The translations under genes and the position numbers were made by a program. Below the pieces are notes generated by a model. That model did no database searches, was not told where the DNA came from, and worked only from the letters and a program-made list of their open reading frames with translations. Positions 22,144-35,942 of a stretch of DNA of 64,000 bases are shown one piece after another. Positions within the stretch are counted from its first letter, which is position 1, and every line of letters starts with the position of its first letter. Source of the DNA: Phycomyces blakesleeanus NRRL 1555(-) (Eukaryota; Mucoromycota; Mucoromycetes; Mucorales; Phycomycetaceae); the NCBI RefSeq assembly GCF_001638985.1, contig NW_017265144.1, positions 1,054,001 through 1,118,000 of the forward strand. Reading direction: 5' to 3'.

Positions 22144-23887
22144 TTAAAGTTTGTGTGATCTTGGTCCAAGCTGGTTTGACTTGTAAGGATAAGACAGATC
22201 AACATTATATGTTTGATTGAATATGTGCTGGCCTTGTTTCCACAGGTCAGATTCATTAGATTTTGGCTGCAGAGTTTTTAATGGTGTACTTTGATCGATA
22301 GGAGCAAATACTGTATTCATCAAAATGGCTAGCTTGTATTTCATGGTCTTGATATTTAGTGTTTCTATCCGAACACGTACAACAAATCCCTTGTTTGATC
22401 GACTGTCGGAATATATTACTTGCGCAGATGTCTTGATGTGTTCTCCTGTGCGTATTGGCAATATAAAACAAATGTCATTCATATTAACTAGCTTGAATGC
22501 AGTTGATTGAAGGAAGTGAGTGGCTGCTGAACATGCAACTTTGTAACCTCCGTGTACAAGATATCCTCCAAACGTAGTTCCATGTGCATTTCTATCTTGT
22601 GGAGTTGTTATTCCATGGCTCTCAACTTGCGTATCAGAAATTGCCACTGATCCAAGGACGTCTGAACCTTGATCTTGCTCAGTATTTAATATGCAATTTG
22701 ATATAATGTTCTCTTGCGTGCAAAGTGCTAGCTTTTGCTGAATTTGGTTATTATTCTGTTGAGCTGCAATCTTTTTCTCCGTGCGGTCGAATAATAATTT
22801 TTCTGAAAGGGTTGTGCATTTAAGTTGGCCTACTTTGCACGGTTTTCCAATTAATGTATTGAACTGCATAAAGGTAGCTTCAAATATCGCTACAGTGTTT
22901 TGGTTTTGAGCACCTAGACCAGGAACAACTATGGGGCGAAGAATCCTGGTGTCCATTGTAATATTTTCATGCTTGACCATTTCTAGTGAAAGAACAACTA
23001 AAGATTTATATGTATGTGTGTATTGGTTAGATGATAATAATAAAGCTTCATATCAATACACATAGATTAAACATACCGACTAACAAGGTACCCTTTGTGT
23101 AAGCAACACATCCACTAAGCTTGTAGTCCTCAATTGAATCTGGCATATTGAGGTATATTTGCTCTATACCAACCGTGAGATTGACGAATATGTCATTCAC
23201 TTTCATACACTCGATGTGTCTTCCCGAAATTACTCCAGCTACATCATCAATTGCTACCAGAAATATCAGTTTAAGTGCCTTTCTTTGGAGTCAGGCAATG
23301 TATATACATTTATATATATATATATATATATATTTGAAAAAGAAAGCCTTTTGTGATTATTATATATGGCCAACCTTCTAAAATCTTTCCGAACTGAATA
23401 CTTCCATCTTCAGAAGTATGGCTATCATTGAATTCTTGGGAAGATTTGAACGGTAAATACTGCTCTACATAACTGTGCGACATCTAAAATCATACACCAG
23501 CAAAATAGAGAGAGAGAGAAATACATTATTATTACAAGACTAAAATCTCCAAGTCTTTTGTGTTTGCTTTTGTTTACCAGTTTTTCAGTAGGAGGCTCCT
23601 TTCTGTATTCAATTACACGTTTACGAATAGACTCGTCAAACTTTTGACGATCTTTCAAAGACCATCTTGAGCTGAATTCTTTGTCATAAATAGCTTTGGT
23701 ATGTATACCATGTTAGTTTTTCAATGATACGTATATATACATATACATATGTCCTATTATGTGTACAATATGTTTATGAGCTCTTACAAGGAAATGGGAT
23801 ATCTTCCCATTTATCTAGACGCGGTATTTGTCGGATAGGATTTTCTATGTGAGTGAGATCAGTGTTGATGTTTTCAATTGTAGACAT
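22144..23887 (-). CDS. Acyl-CoA thioesterase, ACOT9-like, two hotdog domains
   Basis: Exons (minus) 23788-23887, 23578-23693, 23375-23483, 23077-23253 and 22144-22997 give 451 residues. The N-terminal part reads WSLKDRQKFDESIRKRVIEY, EPPTEKL, MSHSYVEQYLPF and FGKILEAIDDVAGVISGRHI, which follows the order of mammalian ACOT9. The second hotdog domain has PQDRNAHGTTFGGYLVHGGY (about 300-319), the conserved substrate loop. The enzyme hydrolyses acyl-CoA to free acid and CoA; ACOT9 itself is mitochondrial, but here the N-terminus (MSTIENINTDLTHIENP) is acidic and is not a clear presequence, so location is open. The third donor is GTTGGC, weaker than its neighbours. The linker around 235-275 is polar and variable. 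Confidence 0.85.
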
Positions 23888-25689
23888 GTTTGTAGTGTGA
23901 TATTGAATATATATATATATATATATTGGTTCTTGGTTTGTGGACCTTGTCAAATATTGAATCTGTTATTATATTTATATGATTTTTTTCCTGGTATTTG
24001 GTTTGGTCATATGCTTTTTTATATCTCTTTCTCTTATTATTTTTTACAGTATATATAACTTATGTTGCTTATAATAGATTAGATTATTGATATTAAAGGT
24101 GTAGAATATATGTGGGCCAATGGGGTTTCTTTTTTTTGGAGTTTTTTATACACGTTTGTTCAGAAGGTTATTGCACATTTCAAAACTGGACGGGATATTG
24201 TAGTAACGGTTCTGGATCTACATAAAATCCTCTCCCAACCAATAACAGCAAATAATCATACTGTGCTTTAGCTTTTTAATGTTCTGGAGAAAAAAAAATG
24301 ACAGGAAAATACTCTATATATATATGTTCTATTAGAAGAAAGAAAGAAAAATTCTGTCCACTCAAAAATCCAATAGACTATTAGTTCTAGACAAAAGCTG
24401 CCAAGAAAATAAAAAAATGGTCAAAATTAGCCTATTCACTTTTAGTACATACGCATGTTATTGGTACATTTCTATCTACATAATTCACGCCTCAGTCTGT
24501 AACCATTCTAGAGTATTTATTAATATATGTATTCATTAGTATATTTACTAATGGGTCAAGACAAAGCTTTACTGTAAGTGACTAAGGCGACCCAATGGTT
24601 AATTGAGTACGAATCCGCTGTTTAGGTATATGTCCATATATATACATAAGAGACCAAAAGAAAAACAGAAATACCCTCATTTCGGTTTGAAGGATTTGGA
24701 TGTAAATATTTCTTTAAAGGTTACTCAATTCAGCATATAAAAGTATCAAAACTTGTGATGACTATAAGGTCTGCATACAGATAAACCGTTATAATTTAAA
24801 TAAGTCCAAGAGATTTAAAAGGATCACTATATACACCTTTAATGCAAACCCAACAGACAAAAGAATTATTAATAGTATTATTAATAAAGGAAAGAAAAAA
24901 TAAGAAAGAAAAACGCTAAATATAATGATTTACTCCCAGTATATTATAATAAAGTGTTCTATGTATTTTCCAACATCTTCTTGCAAAAGTAACAGTTAAA
25001 TAAACCATCCCTGATCTATAAACCAGCACCGACATCACTAACAGCAGCAACAACAACAACAAACATTAACACAACAGGAACTACTCCTTAAAATCATCCC
25101 CTCTTTGATATATATATATACATATATTAGTAATTTATCAATTGCCTCCCTCTGTATCCACAAATGGTGTTTTTTTTTCTATGAAAACATGGTATATTAT
25201 AGGCACTTATTACAAAGGAGTATGATTATATTATAGTCTCCTGAACAGTTAAATACGCATATATATGTATAAAAGAAGAAAAAAGAAAAAAGAGAAAGAT
25301 CTTCTACCCAGTAAAATATAAATGTCTACCTATCAATGTTAGCTAAAAAGAATTATATCAAATCAAGAAACATATAAAGCACAAAGCTTCTCGTAAAGAC
25401 GTATATTTATATGTACAGAAATATACATGTGTGTGTGTATGTAATGAATAATGACAAGTTACAAATTTATAGGCATATCTTTCTATTGTAATTTCATATA
25501 TACACATACGCACGTACAAATTTAGTATATATACTTTCTAGCAATTAGTTTAAAGTCACTCCCATTCTGCCTGTCACACAAGTCAAAGCCACTTGCCTCC
25601 GCCCAAAAATTAATAGAAGGACAGGCTCGAAAGAGAGAAAAGGCAAAAAGAAAAAAAAGAAAAAAGGGACCATCGCAAGCTCCGTTGAC
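23888..25689. promoter_or_regulatory. Divergent intergenic region, ACOT9-like and NMA111
   Basis: A 1.8-kb AT-rich spacer between divergent genes. It has TA microsatellites and A/T runs, and no supported gene. GA-rich sequence just before 25690 (AAGAGAGAAAAGGCAAAAAG) is the likely NMA111 leader. Confidence 0.4.
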
Positions 25690-28600
25690 ATGGATTCGAA
25701 ATTGACAGCTGAGCAAGCATTTCTATTGCTACCCAAAGATCATAATCTAGAGGGAGGCGATTCACCAGCCGCTACACCTTCTAACAGTCCTGCTAAGAGA
25801 AGAAAACTCGACACTAGAGAAATAACGCAGGTCAATATATCCGATGATGAGATGGAGCCGACAATCTCTACTGATGTCCCAATGGCAGATGTCCAACTGG
25901 ATGAAATCTCACCTTTCAAGCCCACAAAGTGGCAAAATACGATCAATAAACTTGTTAAAGCCATTGTCTCGATCCGCTTTAGTCAAGTCGCAGCATTTGA
26001 TACTGAAGGTATTAAAGCAAGAAAATAATAACTAGCCACTCGTCAGATTTTACTTTTATATATATATACATGTATCCAAGGCAACCTACGGATACCCACC
26101 TTTAGACGCAAATACACACATTGTTCTTCTACTCTTCCTTTCTTTCTTTTTCTTTTTTAATTCACTGCAGTTTGATGCAGCAAAAAAAGGTTTATTAGAC
26201 TCACACATATGATTCAATTGTTTAGGCCCTGAGACTTCAGAAGCATCTGGATTTATTGTGGACGCAAAGAACGGTATCATTCTCACCAACCGCCACGTTG
26301 CGTGTGCAGGCCCATTTGTAGGAGAGGCCGTGTGTCACGATCATGAAGAAGTAGACGTGTATCCAATTTACAGAGATCCTGTTCACGATTTCGGATTCCT
26401 CAAGTATGTTACTATTTTCTGAATTAAGATCATAATTTTTTACCTATCTTTGATATACTACTACTGTATGCTTTATCTCTATCTTTATCTTTATCTTTAT
26501 CTTTACCTTTACCTTTCATTTTTCTTTTATGCTGCTTCTAATTGTTGTTGATGGTTCACATTTTAATTACATTAATAATTTGTAGATTCGACCCCAGCAA
26601 AATCAAATACATGCCAGTAACTCAAGTAGAATTGAGGCCTGAGCTAGCCAAGGTGGGCCTTGACATTCGTGTGGTTGGGTAGGGATGAGGAATTAAAACA
26701 AACAAAAAAAAACAATAAGAAGGAGGAAAAGGTTTACTATATGCACGGATTTTTTTTAACTAACAAAATGTTGGTTTTATGCTGTAGTAACGATGCAGGT
26801 GAAAAGTTGAGTATCTTGGCAGGCTCCATATCTCGTCTCGATCGCAACACACCCGACTACGGTGACTTGACATACAACGATTTCAATACATTTTATTTGT
26901 AAGTATAAACTTGATTCTTCTGTAACTTATCTTAATTATCTTAATTATCTAATATTTATATTCCTATATATCTATATGTCTATGTCTATATCTATGTCTA
27001 TACCTATATCTATATATTTATTTGAAACAAAAATAAATAAATAAAAACAAACAAACAAAAAAAAACAAAAAACAAAAACTTCAAGACAAGCAGCATCAAG
27101 CACAAGTGGCGGTAGTTCTGGATCTCCAGTAATTGATATCGAGGGAAACGCTGTTGCATTACAGGCTGGTGGACACACCAAAGCTGCTACCGATTTCTTT
27201 TTGCCTCTTGACAGAATTAAGCGTGCACTGCATTATATTCGACGTGGTGAACCTGTACCAAGAGGAGATATTCAGGTCCAATTTACGTAAGTCTTTAGGA
27301 CACCTATTACATGTCAATAGGAGAAGAAGAAAAAAGAAAAGAGAAAAAACAGGATAATTAATGCTTTACATTTTTTATCATCTTTTCTTATTTTATATAT
27401 ATATATATATAAGCTATCGTCCTTTTGACGAAGCTCGTAGACTGGGATTGAGACCAGAAACGGAAGAAAAGTTGAGAGGAATCTTCAAAGACGAAATTGG
27501 TATGTTGGTGGTAGAAACAGTGCTTCCCGAAGGCCCCGCTCATAAGAAAATGGAGGAGGGTGACATTTTGCTGACAATAAATGGCGAGTACATCACCAAA
27601 TTCGTACCTTTTGAGGAGATGATGGATTCAAATGTGGGAAAGACTATCCGTATTGGCATCGAGAGAGGTGGTGAACCCATGGAACTTGATATTTGTGTAG
27701 GAAATCTTCATGCAATGTAAGTGCTTATAGAATATATACTTATAACAAAACGCAATTAACTAACAATATTCAACTATAGCACTCCAGATCGTTATGTTGA
27801 AATTGGTGGATCAAAGTTGAATGAGGTTTCTTACCAACTTGCTCGTACTTACTGTGTACCTTGCAGAGGAGTCTATGTCGCCGAACCTTCTGGCAGTAAG
27901 TATCTAGTTAATTAATTAATTAATAATAATAAACAAAGAGCTGGAGGGGATAGGGAGGAAGAGAAGGTTACATTAAGACCTTTCTTTCTTCATTTTTGAA
28001 TTATTATGAATTTGGTAAACTAATATGGTCTATTAGTGTTCCGATTGGATGGTCCTGACAATGGTTGGATTATCAAGTCTGTTGATGACAAACCAACTCC
28101 TGACCTGAACACCTTTATCGAGGTCATGAAGTCTCTGCCCGACCGTGAAAGAGTCCCTGTAGTGTACTACTCTATTGCAGATGCCCATACAATCCTTGTT
28201 GCTGTTGTGCAAGTAGAACGTCACTGGTCTAGCTTCAGATTAGCTGTACGCAATGACAAGACCGGATTGTGGGATTTCACTGACATGGGAGAACCTATTT
28301 CTCCTCGCGCTATCAAACCTTCCACAAAACGTTTCATTGAACTTGACGATAGTCTCGGCCCTGCCAAGGATCTGATCCGTTGTCTGGTCAAGGTTAACTT
28401 TTATATGCCCTGTCGTCTTGATGGGTTTCCTCGTAGTCGTAAGATAGGTGCAGGCATTATCGTAGACAAGGAGAGAGGTTTTGTTATTGTTAGTCGCAGC
28501 ATTGTACCATTCTCAATGGGCGACTTGACATTAACCGTCGCAGATTCTACTGTTATTCCTGCAAAGGTCATCGTAAGTATTACACACACACACATGCACA

Positions 28601-29574
28601 CACATATATGCTTGTGAATATCGCTTATTGATTAATTGTATTTAGTACCTCCACCCAACTCACAATTTCACAGTTGTTCAGTATGATCCTAAACATATTG
28701 GTGACACCGACGTTATGAGTGCTCCTTTTAGCACCGAAACCTTGCTTCAGGGACACAAGGTTACTTTGGTAGCTCACAACCACAATCAACGCCCTGTTTG
28801 TTTGACAACAGTTGTTACTGATGTTACATGTGTCACAATCCCTCACAATGGAGTAAGTAAAACAAAACTGGAGGATATAGAAATAAGATTTCATTTGTAC
28901 TTTAGAAACAACAAAAATATGCTTATTAATATCTATCATATCTACATATAATTTTTTTCTTAGACCCCTCGTTTTAGAAGTATTAATTTGGATGCCATTA
29001 CTCTCGACACACCTCTTGCTGTTCAATGCTCTTCTGGACTTTTGGCAGATTCCAATGGTCTTGTACAAGGTCTCTGGATGAGTTTCTTGGGAGAACGCAA
29101 CCCGAATGGCCATGACAACGAGTACCATTTGGGTATCCACATCTCAACCATCAAACCTGTTCTTGATCGCCTTCAAAAGGGTGTTCCTGTCAACCTTCGT
29201 AGCATCAATGCCGAGCTGACGACTGTCCAGATGGCCCAGGCTGGTGCCATGGGACTTTCGAATGAGTGGGTTCGCAAGATTGAGGAAGCCAATCCTGCCA
29301 AACACCAGCTGTTTATGATTAAACGTACCGAGGCAGGCAGTGAGAGCGCTCAGGTACTGAAGGAGCTGGATCTCATCTTGGCTGTCAATGGCAAGGTCGT
29401 GACACGAATGTATGAGATGGATGTACAGTACGAGGCAGAAGAATTGTCTCTGACTATCCTGAGACAAAAGAAGGAAATCACAGTAAAGGTCAAGACTGAT
29501 GTTATGTCTGGTGATGGTACCAGCCGTGTTGTGTTCTGGGCAGGTGCTGCACTACATGGTATGTACAAATGTTG

Positions 29575-29610
<36 letters not shown>

Positions 29611-30006
29611 CGTGTGTCTGTAATCGAAGAGATTTTACCTAACTTATTGACGTTATTTATTTGCTTAGAACCTCACAAGGCTGTATTACAACAGAGCAAG
29701 ACCCTTCCCTCGCGTATTTATATTTCTGCACGTTCCAAGGGCTCTCCTTCTTATATGTATGGCCTTGTGCCAACCATGTGGATTACACACATCAACTCCA
29801 AGCAAGTAGAAACCCTTGATGACTTTATTATGGCTGTCAAGGATATTGCTGACAATACTTATGTGCGTGTGCGCTGTGTGAGCTTTGATAATGTGCCCAT
29901 CATGCTGTCAGTAAAGATGGTCAACCATTACTTCCCTTTGGTAGATATGGTGAAGGATCCGAGTGTAGAATGCGGTTGGTCAAAAAAAGAGGTTGAACTT
30001 GCCTAG
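25690..30006 (+). CDS. NMA111: Pro-apoptotic nuclear serine protease Nma111 (HtrA family)
   Basis: Eleven exons (25690-26008, 26226-26403, 26586-26678, 26788-26898, 27086-27286, 27414-27716, 27780-27895, 28037-28572, 28646-28852, 28964-29558, 29669-30006) give 998 residues; yeast Nma111 has a similar length. An N-terminal nuclear signal (SPAKRRKLD) precedes [20 protein letters not shown]. The catalytic triad is visible: TNRHV (His), DFGFLKF (Asp) and GGSSGSPV (Ser). PDZ segments follow ([36 protein letters not shown]), then the degenerate second protease-like half and a last PDZ, the double HtrA layout unique to Nma111. It degrades the IAP-like protein Bir1 in yeast and acts in heat stress (family knowledge). 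All introns are GT..AG. Confidence 0.97.
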
Positions 30007-31002
30007 AAATAAATACCACATTTGTGTATAAATTACATGCCCACGTATGTGTTACGTATGTATATGTGTATGTGTATGTGTATGTGTATGTGCGTGTGTT
30101 TTGTGTGTTTTGTGTATTTTGTGGAATACCTTTTTTTCGATTATCTTTATTTTTTATATTACTATTATATTTTTTTATAATTTTTCTTCCACTCTTTTTC
30201 ACTCTCACTCTCTCACATTTTTTATATAAAGACAATAAACTAAAATTTGTATATTTTAAAAATCTTCATACAAATATATACATCATGTACCATTTGCGAT
30301 GGTGTTAAAAGGACACCAGGCTTTTGCAGCTATAGGACATAACACATATCTTAATATGTATATATAAAGTGTAAATCAGAAAAGATCATTTTCGCTTGGA
30401 TATCTTATATCATCAACACTTTAAAACACTCCTATTTTAAGATCAATCTGGTACAGACAATGAATTTTGAATCAGCATGAGTAACACAAAGATTTGAAGA
30501 AAATAACCCCTTGAACAAGTCGTTTCCTCTTCTAAAAATATTAACACACTTGGTTGAACTCAGCTTCTCAAGTATTCAAGCTTCAACAAAGATAACATTA
30601 TTCTTTTTTCGCCAAAAGTCATATATAAGCTTAAGAAATTTGACGTAACTTTAGCATTCTATACCTTTCAACTTATTTTAAGCAAGCAACTTTAATCTTT
30701 CTAGTCTGTCCGCCCCCAAACATATGGGATAAATCCAACTCAAAATTTAATCAAAGATGAAACAAAGACTAAAACCTTCAATCTGTATTATTGGATTAGA
30801 GTTTTTTTGTTTGTGTTTTTAAAAAAAAAATTGATCTTTTAAAATTAAGATTAAAAGGAAAAATCAACTGGCTCTGATTGTCTAGTATTTTTCCATTGCT
30901 AATTAAATTGAAAAGTACATCATACTTTTGATGGAAGATATGGTATTAAGGGCACTTTAATTCGATCTAATACTAAGTTTTGCATTCATAAATGAAAAAT
31001 GA
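30007..31002. other. Intergenic
   Basis: TGTATG microsatellite at about 30055-30095, then AT-rich DNA without supported genes. Confidence 0.4.
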
Positions 31003-31256
31003 ACCTTTTCTGAGACAGTCTCAGGTTAAATTTGAAAAAGTGTACCTTTCATGAATAGAGAGAACGTGGGCTTGTAGCATTTTCTCATTAAACTTAACGA
31101 ATATAGTAGTGGGTGAATTGATACAGCTCTATATCCTCTCTACTGTATCTACATAATACATATCATTATGATATTTCTGCTTCGGCGCTATGGATCATAT
31201 TTCTGAAAGACAGACTTTCTCGCATTTAACCTGAGACTACCTCTAAAAGCTTTGAT
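31003..31256. mobile_element. Small foldback element
   Basis: About 58 bp at each end are inverted copies. The core AGTCTCAGGTTAAAT (31017-31031) matches ATTTAACCTGAGACT (31226-31240) exactly, and similarity continues inward (GAAAAAGTGTACCTTTCA against GAGAAAGTCTGTCTTTCA) and outward. There is no coding frame. A MITE-like relic; the target duplication is unclear. Confidence 0.55.
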
Positions 31257-31805
31257 ATTCTGATTTTTGAATGCGAAACACTATACTCAGACTGTAGTGG
31301 CAACCATTATCTACACCGAATGTCTTCATTTTTACTATATTATTATTTAAGAATAATAAACACAGCAATTTTCTCTTAAAGATGCTCATGTATCAAATAA
31401 GAAAACCTTTTGGCGTTCAAATTTAGTGATATTTGGAAGCTTTATTTTTTTCCCTTGTCATTGTCATTGTCACTATAATACAATTATCACTAAATTGAGC
31501 TCAGACTCTACATACATTTAATACTATAGAGTATCTCTTAAAGGATTGTACTAATACATGTACACATACACACACACCTATACATTTATTTAACTTCCAA
31601 TAGAAAGAAAAAGGTTAATCTATTGAAACAGAAAACAAAAGATGAACTATTAAACCTTTTCGGTTTTGTGCTCTATAAAAAAGTACCTATTTCTTGGATC
31701 CTCTTTATTCATAGACAATCGCTGTCACGTAACGACTCTGACAATGCGGACAATAAAATAATTTGTACAGAAAAAAAACCTACCTTTTCAACTGTTGTGT
31801 GCGCC
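31257..31805. promoter_or_regulatory. Upstream region of the HDAC gene
   Basis: AT-rich. A frame in phase with the HDAC is open from 31623, so a start upstream of 31806 cannot be excluded, but that extension is not conserved-looking and lies in leader-like sequence. Confidence 0.4.
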
Positions 31806-34800
31806 ATGTCAGGAGGAAGCCATAAACGAAACATCGAAGACGTTGATGATCACCATCACCCAGTTAATCGGAGGCTACCACGTGTTATTCCAGCATCACA
31901 AATAACGGAAAATGGGTACATGCAACAGAATTTAGGCACCAATCTTAAAAAACCGTCAGAACTGTTCCTGCCTAGGCGCACCCAGGCATGGCCACCTTCC
32001 CTTACATCGAAACATTCATTTAATAATTTCAGAGACAGCACATCTCCAGAATCTTCAAACAAACACATTGTAATAGACTTAACACTAGACGATTCCGATG
32101 AAGAAAACAACTTAAATATATCTTCACCCTTGATGTTTGGTATCTCACGCCAAGCAGCTTTGGCTGCAAATAAACTGAATAAAAATAAGCAAAAAGGAAA
32201 AGAAAAACAACAAGAAGGAGAAAAAGAAGGAGTGACTAAAGAGGTTGAAACAACTCAGACTAGTTCATCCAAACCTATTCAAAAAGTACAAGAAGATCCT
32301 ATCTCAAATTTAGCTGTTGAACAACCTATGCAATCACCGCTCCGCACAGAGCACAATCCTTTGCCAGTAACTGTACCGATCAATAATTCAGAGCATACTC
32401 CTTTGCCAGTGCCTGCACCGATCAATAGCCCAGAGCATGGTTCTTTACCAGTACCTGCACCGATCAATAGCCCAGAGCACGGTTCTTTGCCAGTACCTGC
32501 ACCGATCAATAACTCTGAGCATGCTCCTTTGCCAGTTCCTGTACCAATCAATAGCCCAGACCACAGTTCTTTCCCAGTGCCTGCACCGATCAATAACCCA
32601 GAGCATGGTTCTTTGCCAATGCCTGCACCGACAAATAACTCTGAGCCTATAAAACGCGCAGAAACTCCAAACACTTCATCGACGCAAAATACAACATCAG
32701 CATATTCGAGTAAAATAAAGAGAATAACTCTCTTAGCTCCCAGATCACCAAACAATACAGTCGCACAAACTCCCTTAACATCAAGTAATATATTATCAGC
32801 TATGAACGACCTGCATAACGCTAAGATCCGCTCGTTTTCAAACTATGTGTCACATGTAACAAAAAAAGACAACCCCACTCCTACCGACAATGGATCTACA
32901 AGTAATAACCTACAATTAAGCACAGACAGTATATCCGCAGCACCTGAAAATACACCTGTAATCAACGTAACCTCACACCCACTTACTGAAGCTACAAATG
33001 ACAACCTACAATTGAGCACAGGCAGTACACCAGTAGCACTTAGAACCACACCTGTAATCGACACAACCCCACACTCACCTATTGGACCTACCTGCGATAC
33101 TCTTCTAAGTCCACAAAATTCCCGTTCTAGCTCTCCATCAGAAAATTCACCAAATGAAATTTTCTACACGCCACCGCCACCTCCACCACTACAATTATTA
33201 GCCATGTCCGAACAATTCGAAAATGCAAATGATGACTTGGACCCTATAGTAGAACCATACAATAATATTAGTACACAAAATATAACCCCTATGGAAATCT
33301 CACCAGCCCCGGAAGAACCCAATACACCTGAACCAATTCGTCCAAATTCTACATATTCAGAAAGTGAAATGGCAAATAGCATTGCCTTTGAAAGTTCGTT
33401 TGTAGAAGAAAACACCCAGAGTTCAATGTCTGTATCCAACAATTCTACACAAAGATCTTCTTCAGAAGGCATCGATAGTTTATTAGGCAATGATTTGTCA
33501 TCCCAAAACTCACGACAAACTACCGGAACACTGAATATCGCATCCAAATTAAACCGCCCTAGGTATGATGGCAGTGAAAACAATGCCAATGGACCCGTAG
33601 AAAATTCTGTCCGGGAAGATGATTCTTCGAAAGATATGGAAGCTACAATAAAACCTCTAGTATCTACCGAAAACGAAGTTCAGAAACATTATACTATTAA
33701 TGAAAAGAATAATAGTAATAATAATCTAATGAAGTCCAACCATTCCGGCAACAACCAAACTGTACCTGTGACTCAGCCGGTTCACGATTCTCAAGATAAT
33801 ATGGACGAAGACATGGAAGTAAATGTGGTAGACGTGGACCCCCCACTCGGATCGGAATTCATGTACAGTCCAAGTCCTGGTGACTACACTCCAAACTTGT
33901 CTAAGAATGTCACGAAAACAAAAACCGAGAATAAAAAAGCCAATACTGGAAAGTAAGTTAATATTATAAGCACCAAGCGACAAAATAACATGAAAAATAA
34001 CAAGAGAAACTAATCTCTACTTATAACAGAAATAAGGGATCAAGGGAAACTTCGCCTACAGAGAAAACTATCCCAAATGTTCCGCCTAAAAGACCCTCAG
34101 CTTTACGACGTCCTCCAAGTGAAAAAAATGAAGTGGTTGCTGTTGCTAGTAGACGTCACCTTCAGACTGGATATGTGTATGGTGTGGAAATGTCATATCA
34201 TGCCAACCTGAACCAATCAGAAGACCACCCCGAGGATCCACTTCGTATATTTTCCATTTACAACAAGTTACAACAGAGTGGACTATTAGACGACTGTGTA
34301 CGCCTCATGTGCAAAAAAGCCCATGCTCGGGATGTTTTGATGGTCCATACAGAAGAACATTTCAAAAATATCAAATCCACAAAATGTAAGTGTATATATA
34401 TATATATATGTACATTCATTCACTCATTAATTTATTCATTTTTTCTTTCTTTTTTATATTTTGAAAAAAAAAGCTATGACAAGAAACCAATTGCTTGATA
34501 TGGAGAACTCTCATGATTCAATCTACTTGAATGGTCATACATATGAGTGTAGCATGTATGCAATTGGTAGTGTCATAGAGGCCTGTAGAGCTGTAATCGA
34601 AAATAGAGTTAAAAATGCATTTGCTATTGTCCGTCCACCGGGTCATCATGCAGAGACTGAGCATGCAATGGGATTTTGTGTTATGAATAATGTTGCGATT
34701 GCAACAAGGTATTGTATGACACACCTTGACACGAAAAAAGTAATGATATTAGATTGGTAAGTTATTTTTTTAGAAGAAGAAGAAAGAGAGAAAAAAATGA

Positions 34801-35713
34801 TAGAAATGATATAATTGAATTGATTGAATTGATTTTTTTTTTAAATATATGCTCTCGATAGGGATGTTCATTTTGGTAAGGCTTATTGATCTAGAAACCT
34901 TTGTTTAAGTATGTGCAAATGCCATTTTTAATCTCATTACATTGCCTCTTCTTTTTTTTTCTCGAGGGAAATAGGTAATGGCACGCAGGAGATTTTTTCA
35001 GATGATCCAAATGTTTTATACGTCTCTCTTCATCGATTTGAGAACGGAAGTTTTTATCCTCAGAACCAAAAAGGAAGAGCAGATTACTTTGGCTCAAAGA
35101 GAGGAAAAGGAAAGTAAGTATTCAAGATTTTTGGATCAGATGGAGGGTCCAGATGGTTTTATAGCCAATGACTAATTGTATGCTTTATAATAGGACCGTT
35201 AATGTTCCATGGCCTAAAGAAGGAATGGGAGACGCAGAATATATTTATGCTTTTGAGCAAGTAATTATGCCAATTGCCAGAGAATTTGCTCCTTCTCTGG
35301 TGATAGGTAAGCAAAAAAAATGACTTTGATTATGATATATATATATATATATATGTTTTTTTTTTCATCTTTTGGCTCAATTGATTCTTCTCTCCTTTTG
35401 ATATATCTTTATAGTTTCGGCTGGTTTCGATGCTGCTCATGGAGATCATATTGGCCAGTGCGAGGTTACACCTGCAGGATATGGCCAAATGACCCACATG
35501 TTGATGTCACTTGCAAATGGAAAAGTTGTGATGGCTTTGGAAGGAGGATATAATATCAACTCTATCGCAGTCTCTAGTGTTGGGTGTATGGCTGTACTTA
35601 AAGGAGAAGCACCAGAGCCTATCAAACCTGACTCTAGACCAAGCGAGATTTGTAAAGAGACTATTGCTATTGTCAAGAAATTGCAGGCTACACAATGGAA
35701 ATCACTAGCATAA
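31806..35713 (+). CDS. Class II (Hda1/Clr3-type) histone deacetylase with long disordered N-terminus
   Basis: Seven exons (31806-33952, 34030-34385, 34474-34756, 34862-34875, 34975-35113, 35194-35306, 35415-35713) give 1116 residues. The catalytic domain spans about 761-1105: [22 protein letters not shown] (about 888-895), [14 protein letters not shown] with zinc ligands D930 and H932, [21 protein letters not shown] and EGGYN. It deacetylates histone tails in repressive chromatin (family knowledge). The first 715 residues are low complexity, with seven 14-residue repeats of the [14 protein letters not shown] type at 32358-32648. Exon 4 is only 14 nt and carries DVHF. No Arb2 domain follows, unlike yeast Hda1. 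I chose MSGGSHKRN at 31806 as start; 31623 is the alternative. Confidence 0.92.
32358..32648 (+). repeat. 42-bp coding minisatellite
   Basis: Seven tandem units of about 42 bp inside exon 1 of the deacetylase, each coding a variant of [14 protein letters not shown]. Confidence 0.85.
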
Positions 35714-35942
35714 TAATTACTTTTTTTTTCTTTAAAGGAAAAGATACTAGTAGTCTTCATTTTTATTCTTATTCTTATTCTTATTATCATTATGATTATG
35801 ATTTTATGCTTATTTTATTTTCATATTCGTGTTTATGTCTGGTGCTTTATACCATGCTTTTGACTGCGAAAATACATGTACATATTGTGTAATGCTTGTG
35901 AATACAATACAAAATACAAATATATGTTTAATGTTTATGATT

